Source: Microbacterium ginsengisoli (lineage in GTDB: Bacteria; Actinomycetota; Actinomycetes; Actinomycetales; Microbacteriaceae). Taken from it: a stretch of DNA of 64,000 nt. The notes beneath the pieces were generated by a model. The model had not been told where the DNA came from and ran no database searches. It worked only from the letters and a program-made list of their open reading frames with translations. Positions 1-7,066 of this stretch are shown one piece after another. Position 1 is the stretch's first letter, and every line of letters begins with the position of its first letter. The position numbers and the translations under genes are program-made. The stretch spans positions 20,157 to 84,156 of the forward strand of contig NZ_JYIY01000069.1 of assembly GCF_000956535.1 (NCBI RefSeq), read 5' to 3'.

Positions 1-361
1 CCGCGGACATGAGACGCGACCCGGTGGTCACGCCGCGGTCGCGGACCTCGTTCAGGCGCGTCTGCGCCAGGGCCGCGCGCGCGAACGCGGCGTCGGCGGC
101 CTTCATCGCCGCGGTGAGGCGTGCTTCCGCCGCCGTCACCCCGTCGGTCGTCTTCGAGAGACGCTGAGTCTGCCGATCCACCGCGGCGAGCTTCGCGACA
201 GCCTCACCGGTCGTCGCACCCACACGGATGTCCGGGTTCGCCGACTCGATGTCGTGAATGTCCTTCTTCGTCGCCGCGAGCTGAGCGACCCACTCGTCGC
301 GGTCAATCCGCAGCCTCCCGACGATGCTGCCGACGGTGGTGGGACCGGAATCAACGCTCAT
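1..361 (-). CDS. Tape measure protein, N-terminal part (cut by window edge)
   Basis: The first 120 residues of a protein that runs off the left edge. The start ATG (359-361) overlaps the TGA of the HNH gene. The visible part has a short N-terminal segment ending in a WVAQLAATKKD-like stretch and then Ala/Arg/Lys-rich helical sequence with AEARLTAAMKAADAAFARAALAQ, typical of a coiled-coil tape measure start. Its place directly after the frameshifted tail chaperones is the standard one for the gene that sets tail length. The identification rests on position plus helical composition because the diagnostic long body is not in view. Confidence 0.75.
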   Translation of the reverse strand, partial: MSVDSGPTTVGSIVGRLRIDRDEWVAQLAATKKDIHDIESANPDIRVGATTGEAVAKLAAVDRQTQRLSKTTDGVTAAEARLTAAMKAADAAFARAALAQTRLNEVRDRGVTTGSRLMSA

Positions 362-927
362 GCCAGACCCCCGGTTCTCGACTCGGCGGGCGGGTAGTAC
401 TTGTCGCAGGACTCCTGCAAGGAGACGCCAGGATGCCGACGCGCCCACTGCGTTCCGAGGTGGCAAGCACGGCACTGTCGTTTGCCGTGCTTGATCCCTT
501 GTGCGCGGAGGTTCGGTGCAACAAGTCGGTGCCCGCGCGAACAGTGCGTCTTGTTCGCAAGGTGATGGTTGCCGTCAGCGACTCGCTGACGCTGGTTCTC
601 CGAGCGAGTCCCGTACCGCAAATTCCTCAAAGCCGGATTGGCGCGATTCGCGTCAAGGTGCAGCACTTCCATCCCGGCCGGTCGCGGGCCGACAAATGTC
701 TCCAACACGAGCGTGTGCACCTTGACCATGCGGCCTGCGGGAGACGCGCCGACCTGAACGGTGAGGTAACCGTCGTCGTTCACAGTGAGTTTCCGCAGAC
801 GGGGTCGGTAGTGCCAACCGCGGCGACCGACGATGCCGTCACCAATGAACGCAGCGGATCGAACCCGTCCGAGATCACTCACCTCAATGAGCGGATATTG
901 CGGATGATCCATCCAGCGCTCATTCAT
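358..927 (-). CDS. HNH homing endonuclease (NUMOD4-HNH type)
   Basis: 189 aa. The N-terminus (PQYPLIEVSDLGRVRS) matches the NUMOD4 DNA-binding module. The HNH core follows: VHTLVLETF, then HLDANRANPALRNLRYGT, then a Cys pair (CSRGH, CRACH) likely to bind zinc. It lies between the tail chaperone and the tape measure genes, which are normally adjacent, so it is probably a free-standing selfish endonuclease inserted there. Both ends overlap neighbouring genes by a few bases, so it is translationally woven into the operon. It is a clear paralogue of the HNH gene at 22643-23185, with the same order of NLRYGT, RGH.LVAPNLR and RQCRAC motifs. Confidence 0.88.
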   Translation of the reverse strand: MNERWMDHPQYPLIEVSDLGRVRSAAFIGDGIVGRRGWHYRPRLRKLTVNDDGYLTVQVGASPAGRMVKVHTLVLETFVGPRPAGMEVLHLDANRANPALRNLRYGTRSENQRQRVADGNHHLANKTHCSRGHRLVAPNLRAQGIKHGKRQCRACHLGTQWARRHPGVSLQESCDKYYPPAESRTGGLA

Positions 928-1575
928 GCGGCACCTCCTGTGGGTCGTCGGGCGCGAAGTAGCGTGCGAGAGGTGTGTCGGTGGAGAGGAGGAACTTCAC
1001 GCGTGCCGCGAACCAGCGCCACGACTTCACCCGCCACACGGACTCGAGGTCGACGTGCAGCACCTGGTGGAACGTGCCGACGAGCAGCGTCCACTGCTCG
1101 AACACGGCGTCGAAGGAGACGCTTGTGCCGGCGGGTTTCGTCAGCTCTTTCGGGAGGTCGTAGCCCTCGAAGATGCCGGTGACGGGGTCTTGCTCGCCCC
1201 ACCCGTACTGCGCGATCGCCGCGTAGCCCGATTCCCCTTCGACTTCATGTACTCCGCCATTGCTTTTGGGTCGGCACCGGTCTCCCACATCGCGGTCGCG
1301 TACTCGCGGCCGTACTGGAAGTCGGCGATGACGGTCGCCGCGGCGCGGGTGACGAACGCGACCGGCACGCCGTCAGCGCGCATCTCGTCGTAGGCGGGGC
1401 CGAAGAGATCGGGCCACAGGTCGGGGAACGGGAGTTCCGCTTCCTGCCCCAGATTCGTGATGCCGTTGAGGCGCAGACCGAGCTCGATACCGACCTCCGG
1501 GGCGGTGTACACCTTCCCCTGGTACGGGAACTGCAGCGGGCCGGCGGCGAACTCGGTGAACTCGCGAAGAGTCAT
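920..1575 (-). CDS. Tail assembly chaperone, frameshifted long form (gpGT-like)
   Basis: Predicted product of a -1 frameshift. The zero frame reads AAG GGG AAT; slipping one base back on GGGG (1234-1237) continues as GAA TCG GGC. This gives about 114 aa of the short form joined to about 104 aa reading ESGYAAIAQYGWGEQDPVTG onward. The second part, rich in Trp and Phe (SVWRVKSWRWFAARVKFLL), has no convincing separate start, which supports fusion. GGGGAA-type slip sites are known for tail chaperones of actinophages and other long-tailed phages. The slip itself is inferred from frame use and gene position. Confidence 0.8.
1141..1575 (-). CDS. Tail assembly chaperone, short form (gpG-like)
   Basis: 144 aa. 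The start ATG at 1575 has AGGAAGG upstream; an earlier in-frame Met at 1626 lacks such a site. The core (TLREFTEFAAGPLQFPYQGKVYT) resembles siphophage tail assembly chaperones, which hold the tape measure during tail growth. It follows the major tail protein and precedes the tape measure, as expected. After the GGGG run at 1234-1237 the zero frame turns into low-complexity Arg/Ser/Thr sequence (ATRRSRSTGGASK), while the -1 frame continues with good protein sequence. That is the usual sign of programmed slippage giving the longer GT form. Confidence 0.85.
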   Translation of the reverse strand: MTLREFTEFAAGPLQFPYQGKVYTAPEVGIELGLRLNGITNLGQEAELPFPDLWPDLFGPAYDEMRADGVPVAFVTRAAATVIADFQYGREYATAMWETGADPKAMAEYMKSKGNRATRRSRSTGGASKTPSPASSRATTSRKS

Positions 1576-1647
1576 GGTGTGGGGATCCTTCCTGTGGGGA
1601 TGAGCCCCGGGCGCACGCATCCCCACACGTGCGCCCGGGGGGTTGGG

Positions 1648-2355
1648 TTACGCGCCGCGCGTGTACGGCAGCGCGGTGGAGGTGCCGGTCGGGTTGGTGA
1701 CCGTGATCGGGGCGGAGCCCGCGGAACCAGCGGGCATGATCGCGACGATCACGTTGTCGGACACGACGAAGTAGCTCGACGCGTTCGTGCCGCCGATCTT
1801 CACGCCCGTGGCGCCGGTCACGCCGGCGAATCCGGAACCGGTGATCTGCACCATCGACCCGGCCGCGGCGCCCGACGGCGTCGCACCGAGCAGGACGGGC
1901 ACCAGCGGGTCGCTGAACGGGTTCGAGATCGGGGCGAGGATGCCGTCGCCGGTGAACGTCGCCGTGATCTCGTCGAGGTCGGCGACACCGGTCTTCGACG
2001 GCGCCCAGCCGACGATCGCGACGCCCTGGAACGCCTCGGGGCCGCCGTTGCGGTCGTACCAGCGGACGTTCACGCGGCCGGCGTCACCGAAGCCGAGCTG
2101 CTGCCCGCGGACGAGTTCCTGGCCCGGGTCGAACGTGCCGCCCGACGTCTTGCGGAGCGCCTTCGCGGTGACGACCCAACCCTGCATGGTCTTCTCGAAC
2201 GACGACCACCCGTTGGTGTCGTAGTCGTCGGCGGCCTGCAGGTTCGGGGTGACGGGGGTGTTGAGGTCGTTGATGCCCTTGAAAGGCACCCAGACGGTCG
2301 GGTTCGCGATCGACGAGACGTCGAGCTTGAACCGGCGGGCGAGAGCGGTGGTCAT
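1648..2355 (-). CDS. Major tail protein with C-terminal IPT/Ig-like domain
   Basis: 235 aa. Starts at ATG 2355 behind GAGGAGG. The N-terminal two thirds (TALARRFKLDV, VWVPFKGINDLN, then WVVTAKALRKTSGGTFDPGQ) fit a phage tail tube subunit of the kind with a beta-rich core. From about residue 150 the sequence becomes an IPT/TIG-type Ig-like fold: LLGATPSGAAAGSMVQITGSGF, then VKIGGTNASSYFVVSDNVI, then ITVTNPTGTS. Such C-terminal decorations on tail tube proteins project from the virion and often bind carbohydrate. The position before the chaperones supports the call. The gene is well expressed by its SD and codon use. Confidence 0.85.
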   Translation of the reverse strand: MTTALARRFKLDVSSIANPTVWVPFKGINDLNTPVTPNLQAADDYDTNGWSSFEKTMQGWVVTAKALRKTSGGTFDPGQELVRGQQLGFGDAGRVNVRWYDRNGGPEAFQGVAIVGWAPSKTGVADLDEITATFTGDGILAPISNPFSDPLVPVLLGATPSGAAAGSMVQITGSGFAGVTGATGVKIGGTNASSYFVVSDNVIVAIMPAGSAGSAPITVTNPTGTSTALPYTRGA

Positions 2356-2454
2356 GATGAGCCTCCTCAGGCTGATCGGGGCAGGGTGAAAGCCCCTCAC
2401 CAAGCGGTTCGGGGGCGGGCACCGACGGGAGTGTCGGTGGTCAGAGGGTGGGGA

Positions 2455-2907
2455 TCACCACGCCCCACGGTCGGGGCGCAGGGTGCTGGGTGGGGCGTCG
2501 ACGTCGAGGTAGAACTGGTCGGCGCGTTCCCACCGCTTCGACTGGTCCATGCCCATCGGTGCGGAGATGCGGCGCAGGCACTGGATGACGGTCTGGGAGC
2601 CGAACGTGACGCCCGTGAGCCCGTGGAGGGCGGTGAAGATCGGGTCGAGGATGTCGTCGACATCGGTCGGGTCACCGGGGGCACCGCGGCCGCGGACCTG
2701 CAGCATCTTCGCGCCGAGCGGCATGGTCGGGTCGTCGGTGGTGTCGACGATGGTGAGGGTCACCGCCCGGTCTGGGCTCGTCGGCATGAGCTTCATGAAG
2801 ATCCCGAGCGTGTCGTCGGCGTACACGCCGGTCGGGTTCCACGCGGCGAGGCCCGCGTCGGCGAGCAGCTGCGCGAACCCTTCGAGGAGTTCCGTCGTGG
2901 TGCCCAT
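2455..2907 (-). CDS. Tail terminator / minor capsid protein
   Basis: 150 aa. Begins MGTTTELLEGFAQLLADAGLAAWNPTGVY and carries the AVTLTIVDTTDD and RGRGAPGDPTDVDDILDPIF stretches typical of the minor capsid protein family PF12691, which behaves as a tail terminator capping the tail tube. It sits between the connector proteins and the major tail protein, the normal place for a terminator. Its start overlaps the stop of the upstream gene. The family call comes from recognisable sequence pattern; the capping role is inferred from gene order. Confidence 0.7.
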   Translation of the reverse strand: MGTTTELLEGFAQLLADAGLAAWNPTGVYADDTLGIFMKLMPTSPDRAVTLTIVDTTDDPTMPLGAKMLQVRGRGAPGDPTDVDDILDPIFTALHGLTGVTFGSQTVIQCLRRISAPMGMDQSKRWERADQFYLDVDAPPSTLRPDRGAW

Positions 2908-3242
2908 CAGAACGCCGCGCCGAGGGTGTCGGCCATGATCTGCATGACGGCGTCCGCCTCGGTGCGCATCGGCTGCTCGAGGTACAGTGCCTGCCCGTGC
3001 GTGTGCTTCCAGTCCAGCTCGAAGTGCTGCCGGCGGGCGTACGGTCCGGGGTAGGTGAGTTCGGCCTCGTCGCCGTGGACGGTGACGCCCGCCGCGCCGA
3101 CGAGCTGCCCGGACCGGATCGGGGTGAGCGTCGCCGCGACGCCGCGAACGTGCTCCATGCCGCGGCCGACGGCGAGAGGGGTGAGGTCGTCGACGGCTTC
3201 CTCGAGGGCTGTGAGCTTGTCGAACAGGCGGCCGTCGTCCAT
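2907..3242 (-). CDS. Neck protein, HK97-gp10 / minor-capsid-2 type
   Basis: 111 aa. Helical N-terminus (FDKLTALEEAVDDLTPLAVGRGMEHV), then VAATLTPIRSGQLVGAAGVTVHG, then LTYPGPYARRQHFELDWKHTHGQA. The order 'TPI.SG.L' followed by a 'Y...H' segment is the pattern of gp10-like neck or tail-completion proteins, which join the connector to the tail. It lies third in the connector block, between the head-closure protein and the tail terminator. Function is assigned by pattern and position only. Confidence 0.68.
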   Translation of the reverse strand: MDDGRLFDKLTALEEAVDDLTPLAVGRGMEHVRGVAATLTPIRSGQLVGAAGVTVHGDEAELTYPGPYARRQHFELDWKHTHGQALYLEQPMRTEADAVMQIMADTLGAAF

Positions 3243-3253
3243 GGTCGTCCCTC

Positions 3254-3592
3254 TCAGGTCAGGTAGACCGCGATGTGGTCGGGGAGTTCGAGGCCGCCGG
3301 AGTCGGACACGGCGACGGTGAGCACTCGGGATGCGACCCCGTCGATGGTGACTACGGAGTCGACGGTGAACAGTGGCTCGGCGTCCCGGTACGTGTAGAC
3401 GGTCGTCTCGGACACGACCTGCTCGCCGGCCTTGTCGCGCACGAGGCGACGCTTCCGTTCAACGAAGCACCCGGTGTCGGGCGGGGTCAGGATGTGGGGG
3501 GCTTCGAGGACGTCCGCGCCGTACCCGTTCGTGCCCTGGTGGGTCTCCACGGTCACGGTGTGGACGTAGAAGTCCGCGAGCTCGTCGCTCAT
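3254..3592 (-). CDS. Head-closure (stopper) protein
   Basis: 112 aa. The start ATG at 3592 overlaps the TGA of the upstream adaptor gene. The sequence is mostly beta-strand: DFYVHTVTVETHQGTNGYG, CFVERKRRLVRDKAGEQVVSE, YTYRDAEPLFTVDSVVTIDG, RVLTVAVSDSGG. This alternation and the size match small beta-barrel stopper proteins that close the head after packaging. It is second in the connector series. No catalytic motif is present or expected. A longer in-frame reading toward 3811 runs through the upstream gene in another frame and is not real. Confidence 0.65.
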   Translation of the reverse strand: MSDELADFYVHTVTVETHQGTNGYGADVLEAPHILTPPDTGCFVERKRRLVRDKAGEQVVSETTVYTYRDAEPLFTVDSVVTIDGVASRVLTVAVSDSGGLELPDHIAVYLT

Positions 3593-4050
3593 CCGATCGT
3601 CCACACGTTCGTGCCGAGCAGGTTCCGCTGCTGCAGGAACCGTGCGGCTTCCGGCACCAGGCCGCGGTAGGCGGCGGCGCGCGCGGCGGTGACGGCCTGC
3701 ACCTCGGAGTCGGAGTACTCGACGCGGGCGGAGCCGATCGCCTTCGACCGGGCCGTCTTCGACGCCTGCAGCACACCGCCCGTCGCCGGGTCGATGTTCA
3801 GCGCGATCCACGCGGCCGCCTGAATGCAGGTCGCGTCGCGGAGCGCGCCGGCGATGACCGGGTCCGTGGCGAGGCCCGTGTCAGGGTCGACGTCGTAGAT
3901 CGTGCCCTGCACGCCTTCGAGGACGAGCGTCGTGCACGACCGGAGCACCGCCAGGGCGTTCGCGGGCGCTCCCGCGCCCGTCCATGCGGCGAGGTCATCG
4001 GGTTGCGCGAGAAGAGAGGGGACGACGAAGTTCCCGAAGTACATGCTCAC
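3589..4050 (-). CDS. Head-tail adaptor protein (gp6/gp15-like)
   Basis: 153 aa if translation begins at GTG 4050, which has GAAGGG eight bases upstream; ATG 4044 is the alternative. The protein is largely alpha-helical, with the stretches VLRSCTTLVLEGVQGTIYDVD, VIAGALRDATCIQAAAWIALNID and VTAARAAAYRGLVPEAARFLQQRNLL, as in the helical adaptors that bind the portal ring. It stands first in the connector block after the head genes. The assignment rests on helical pattern, size and order. Confidence 0.68.
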   Translation of the reverse strand: MSMYFGNFVVPSLLAQPDDLAAWTGAGAPANALAVLRSCTTLVLEGVQGTIYDVDPDTGLATDPVIAGALRDATCIQAAAWIALNIDPATGGVLQASKTARSKAIGSARVEYSDSEVQAVTAARAAAYRGLVPEAARFLQQRNLLGTNVWTIG

Positions 4051-4114
4051 GGCTGGTTCCCTTCGTCGAGTGGTGCCAGTGGGCGGGGCGGGTGAGGCCC
4101 CGCCCACCAGGCGG

Positions 4115-4450
4115 TTACTTCTGGACGCCGAACTTCTCGATCAGGTCGTCCTTGGTGGCTGCTTCGGCGTCGTCCGGCTTCATGCCGTTCGCCACCGCCC
4201 AGCCCACCCAGGTCGCCTTGTTCGCGTTCAGCGGGGGACGTTCCGTCGGCGTCGACGCCACCTGCGTGGTGTCGGTCGTCGGGTCGTACGGGTCGCCTTC
4301 CGCGTTCGCGACGCGGGTCAGGTGGCCCTTGATGAGACGCTCCTCGATCGACTCGTGGAGGGGGAGGTCCATCTTGAAGATGCCGCCGCCCTCTCCTCGG
4401 ATGAAGACGTGGGGAGTCTCGGTCGGCTCGGTCGATTCGGTCTCGGCCAT
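4115..4450 (-). CDS. Small phage head-region protein, unknown function
   Basis: 111 aa, not recognised with certainty. The N-terminus is acidic and Thr/Pro-rich. The middle reads HVFIRGEGGGIFKMDLPLHESIEERLIKGHLTRV. The C-terminus, WVGWAVANGMKPDDAEAATKDDLIEKFGV, looks like a small helical SAP/HeH-type or Rho-N-type motif. Proteins like this are common between coat and connector genes in actinophages and may help head completion. It is followed 64 bases later by the adaptor gene. Confidence 0.55.
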   Translation of the reverse strand: MAETESTEPTETPHVFIRGEGGGIFKMDLPLHESIEERLIKGHLTRVANAEGDPYDPTTDTTQVASTPTERPPLNANKATWVGWAVANGMKPDDAEAATKDDLIEKFGVQK

Positions 4451-4454
4451 GGGA

Positions 4455-4826
4455 TCAGCCCACGTAGCGGCCGTCGACCGTGAACGCCGTGACCGTCATG
4501 ACCACGGACGTCTCGATCGCGAGGGTGCCGTCCGGCTGCTGGAACCGGGCGGACTCGAACGGGCCGATCCAGCGGGTCGCTCCCGCGCCGACGGTGTCGA
4601 CGAGGGGGCCCTGGCCGGACGCGATCGCCGACGGCTGCGAGCCGGCGAGGATCGATGCGGTGCCGGAGCCGCCGGTGCCGTTCGTGACGCGGAGCAGGAC
4701 GAGCTTCGATCCCTGCGCGGGGATCGTGAAGCCGTTGCCTGCGCCCGCGACCGACGCGGTTCCGGCGGGGTCGGCGATGCCCGCGTTCGGGGCGAACGGG
4801 GTCGGGGTGAGGGTTGCGCGTGCCAT
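4455..4826 (-). CDS. Probable capsid decoration-type protein
   Basis: 123 aa. Ala/Gly/Thr-rich and beta-predicted: PFAPNAGIADPAGTASVAGAGNGFTIPAQGSKLVLLRVTNGT, then TRWIGPFESARFQQPDGTLAIETSV and VMTVTAFTVDGRYVG. It lies immediately downstream of the coat gene (17-base gap), the usual place for a small beta-sandwich decoration or head-stabilising protein. It has no cysteines and no signal peptide. The decoration role is inferred from composition and position; a head fibre is an alternative. Confidence 0.5.
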   Translation of the reverse strand: MARATLTPTPFAPNAGIADPAGTASVAGAGNGFTIPAQGSKLVLLRVTNGTGGSGTASILAGSQPSAIASGQGPLVDTVGAGATRWIGPFESARFQQPDGTLAIETSVVMTVTAFTVDGRYVG

Positions 4827-4843
4827 GTGTCAGCACTCCTTTC

Positions 4844-5692
4844 TCAGGCCGTGACCGTGACGAGCGCGCTCGCCAGCGAGTCGGGACGGACGTTCTTCGC
4901 GCCGTAGAGCAGGAGGCCCTTGACGGCGTCGGAGAACGAGGACTGGGGCCGGTACGCCTCGACCTTGTTGATCTGCTCGGCGAACGTGATCGCACGGTCG
5001 TTGCCGGCGATCGTCGCGAACTCCGACCCGGACGTGTTCGGGGCGTTGTTCGAGAGGAGGATGTCGAAGCCGGCGGCGCGGCCGACCATACCGTTGCGGA
5101 GGCCCTCCGACGTGCCCGCCTCGTTCACCTTGATGAAGCGGGGGTCGCGGAGCAGAACACCGTGGAAGTCGGGGGTGACCACGACGGACCGGTTCTGGGT
5201 AGCGACGTTCGCCTTGTCGAGGCGGACCTTCAGGGGGACGAGGACGTTGTCGTACGCCTGCGAGGGGGTCGCGGCGGAGACGCTGATCGAGCCGAGCTGG
5301 TTGGCCGTCTGGATCGACGTGTAGAACGATGCGATGTACTGGTCCACCGTGTCGGCGAACGCGTACGCAGCCTCGTCCTTCAGCTGGTCGAGGATGCCGC
5401 CCTTCGCCTGCCGCTTGTCGACGTCGTCGACCTGGAAGGCGAAGAACTTCGCCTGGTCCACGACGAGGGTGCGCTGGCTGTCCGCGACCGTCTCCGGGGA
5501 GATGACCGTCTGACCGGGCACGTAGTTCGCGATCGTGGGGCGACCGACCGACGTGATGCGGACGGTGTCGCCCGCTTCGGCGATCTCGCCTTCGTAGTCG
5601 CGGTTCGTGAACGCGCTGTACACGAGGGACTTGCGGAGAGCGACGAGGAGCAGCGCGCTCCAGATCTCCGGCTTGAACTTGTTGAAAGCCAC
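4844..5692 (-). CDS. Major capsid protein, P22 coat (gene 5) type
   Basis: 282 aa. Begins MAFNKFKPEIWSALLLVALRKSLV and continues with NRDYEGEIAEAGDTVRITSVGRPTIANYVPGQ, the recognisable start of the P22-coat-like family (PF11651) with its HK97-type fold. Later segments VVTPDFHGVLLRDPRFIKVNEAGTSEGLRNGMVGRAAGFDILLSNNAP and YRPQSSFSDAVKGLLLYGAKNVRPDSL are also typical. The length is that of the short actinophage branch, well below P22 itself (430 aa). It follows the scaffold gene by 18 bases and precedes the decoration-type gene. Confidence 0.9.
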   Translation of the reverse strand: MAFNKFKPEIWSALLLVALRKSLVYSAFTNRDYEGEIAEAGDTVRITSVGRPTIANYVPGQTVISPETVADSQRTLVVDQAKFFAFQVDDVDKRQAKGGILDQLKDEAAYAFADTVDQYIASFYTSIQTANQLGSISVSAATPSQAYDNVLVPLKVRLDKANVATQNRSVVVTPDFHGVLLRDPRFIKVNEAGTSEGLRNGMVGRAAGFDILLSNNAPNTSGSEFATIAGNDRAITFAEQINKVEAYRPQSSFSDAVKGLLLYGAKNVRPDSLASALVTVTA

Positions 5693-5710
5693 GGCGGGCT
5701 CCTTTCGAGG

Positions 5711-6295
5711 TTAGAGCAGGTGGTTCAGTTGCCCCTTGGAGTGGGCGTCTGCGATCTGCTCGGGGGTCATCTGCGCAAGCTGCGCTTCGGTGATCTGTCC
5801 CTGCTCGCCGGGCCCGCCGGGAGTTTCGACAGTGCTCGCGCCGACCGCCCGGGTCGCCTTGAGGGTCTGGTCCGCAGCGATCGCGGCTTCGATGGCCGTT
5901 TTGATCGCTGCACCATCGGTCGGGTCGATCCCGGCGATGGAAGTGAGGAACGATGCTCGGTCGAGGAGCTTCGTCGGGTCTGCGCCGGCGGCGGTGGCCT
6001 GCTCGAACACGGCGAGCTTCCGCACTGCGGCGTTCGCGGTTTCGGTGGCCTGCTGAGCGACCTTGACCGGGTCGGGCTCGTCGGGCTTGATGCCCGCGGC
6101 GGCGAGGATCGCGGCGACACGGTCCTTCTCTGCCTTCGCCGCGGTGCGGTGGTCTCCCGCTTCCTTGCGGGTGTCCTTGATGAGCTTCTGCGCCCACTCG
6201 GGGAGGTCTTCGACCCTCTCCGCAGGGTTCTCGGCGGGCGTCTCCGCGGGCTTCTGCTGCTCGGTCGGGGTGGGAGTGACTTCGGGTTCGGGCAT
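5711..6295 (-). CDS. Capsid scaffolding protein
   Basis: 194 aa with ATG 6295 and AAGGAG 12 bases upstream; an in-frame ATG at 6424, just after the Dps stop, would add 43 residues but has no SD. The N-terminal region is acidic and rich in Pro/Glu/Thr. Then comes a long charged helix (LPEWAQKLIKDTRKEAGDHRTAAKAEKDRVAAIL) and helical Ala-rich sequence, ending QITEAQLAQMTPEQIADAHSKGQLNHLL. This is the standard profile of a scaffold: disordered acidic head, coiled coil, basic/amphipathic coat-binding tail. It lies directly upstream of the coat gene. Confidence 0.82.
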   Translation of the reverse strand: MPEPEVTPTPTEQQKPAETPAENPAERVEDLPEWAQKLIKDTRKEAGDHRTAAKAEKDRVAAILAAAGIKPDEPDPVKVAQQATETANAAVRKLAVFEQATAAGADPTKLLDRASFLTSIAGIDPTDGAAIKTAIEAAIAADQTLKATRAVGASTVETPGGPGEQGQITEAQLAQMTPEQIADAHSKGQLNHLL

Positions 6296-6426
6296 GATGT
6301 TCGGTGTCTCCTTCTGAGCGCCAGGCTCGTGGGGGTCGGTTGGGGATGAGCCCGCGCTCGGCGGGACGGTTATCAGCGCGCGGCGGCGTTCACGAGCCGC
6401 TGCGCGACGGCTCAGATCGGACATGG

Positions 6427-6894
6427 TCAGGCGATGTGCGCGAACAGGAACCAGCGGTCCTTGTCGAGGCCGCGAGCGATCTCGATGACCACGTCCTGCG
6501 ACACCTGATCGATCTCGTCGAGCGCTTCCACCGCCGCACGGACCGTCGCGAGAGCCGCGTCGATCTGGGCCAGCACCTGCGCGATGAGGGCGTCCGACTG
6601 CGCGAAGCCGGGCGTGATCGGGGGGAGCGTCGACTGCGCTTGCACCGTCGCGAGGTTCGCGTCCACGGGGCTGCCGAGAGCGATGATGCGTTCCGCGGCG
6701 AGGTCCGCATAGTCGAGCGCGTTGTCGACGAGCTTGTCGAGCAGCTTGTGCACGCCGATGAAGTTCGCGCCGCGCACGTTCCAGTGCGCCTGCTTCGCCT
6801 CCAGGACGAGCGCCTGACAGTCGATCACGACCGGGAGGAGCGCCTTCGTGACGCCGGTGACAACAGCCGTGGGGATCGTCGTCGCGTTGACCAT
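6427..6894 (-). CDS. dps: Dps-family mini-ferritin encoded in the head gene block
   Basis: 155 aa, start ATG 6894 with GAAGGAGA seven bases before it. The Dps ferroxidase ligands are all present with exact family spacing: His37 (in KQAHWNVRG), His49 and Asp53 (in VHKLLDKL), Asp64 and Glu68 (in DYADLAAERI). These correspond to E. coli H51, H63, D67, D78 and E82. The C-terminal GLDKDRWFLFAHIA also fits. Dps forms a 12-mer that oxidises and stores iron and can bind DNA. The gene stands between the MuF-type head gene and the scaffold, so the protein would be made late, with the virion. It could guard phage DNA from Fenton damage or enter the head; that role is inference. Confidence 0.93.
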   Translation of the reverse strand: MVNATTIPTAVVTGVTKALLPVVIDCQALVLEAKQAHWNVRGANFIGVHKLLDKLVDNALDYADLAAERIIALGSPVDANLATVQAQSTLPPITPGFAQSDALIAQVLAQIDAALATVRAAVEALDEIDQVSQDVVIEIARGLDKDRWFLFAHIA

Positions 6895-7066
6895 GTCTCT
6901 CCTTCGAAGTTGGGGGCGTGGTGGGCGTCCGCTGGCTGCGTTCCCCGTTAGGCGGCACCTGAGCCGCACCCACCACTTCGCGCTTAGCGACCGCGATACG
7001 TCGAGCCGATGAACATGGCGTCCCATGCCCTCTTCTCTGGAGGCAAACCCAGCGCTGATGACCCGG

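Noticed and set aside
6895..7066. A tiny ORF (about 10 codons) between the Dps and MuF genes
   Set aside because: Too short, no convincing ribosome site, no protein character. The stretch is treated as spacer.
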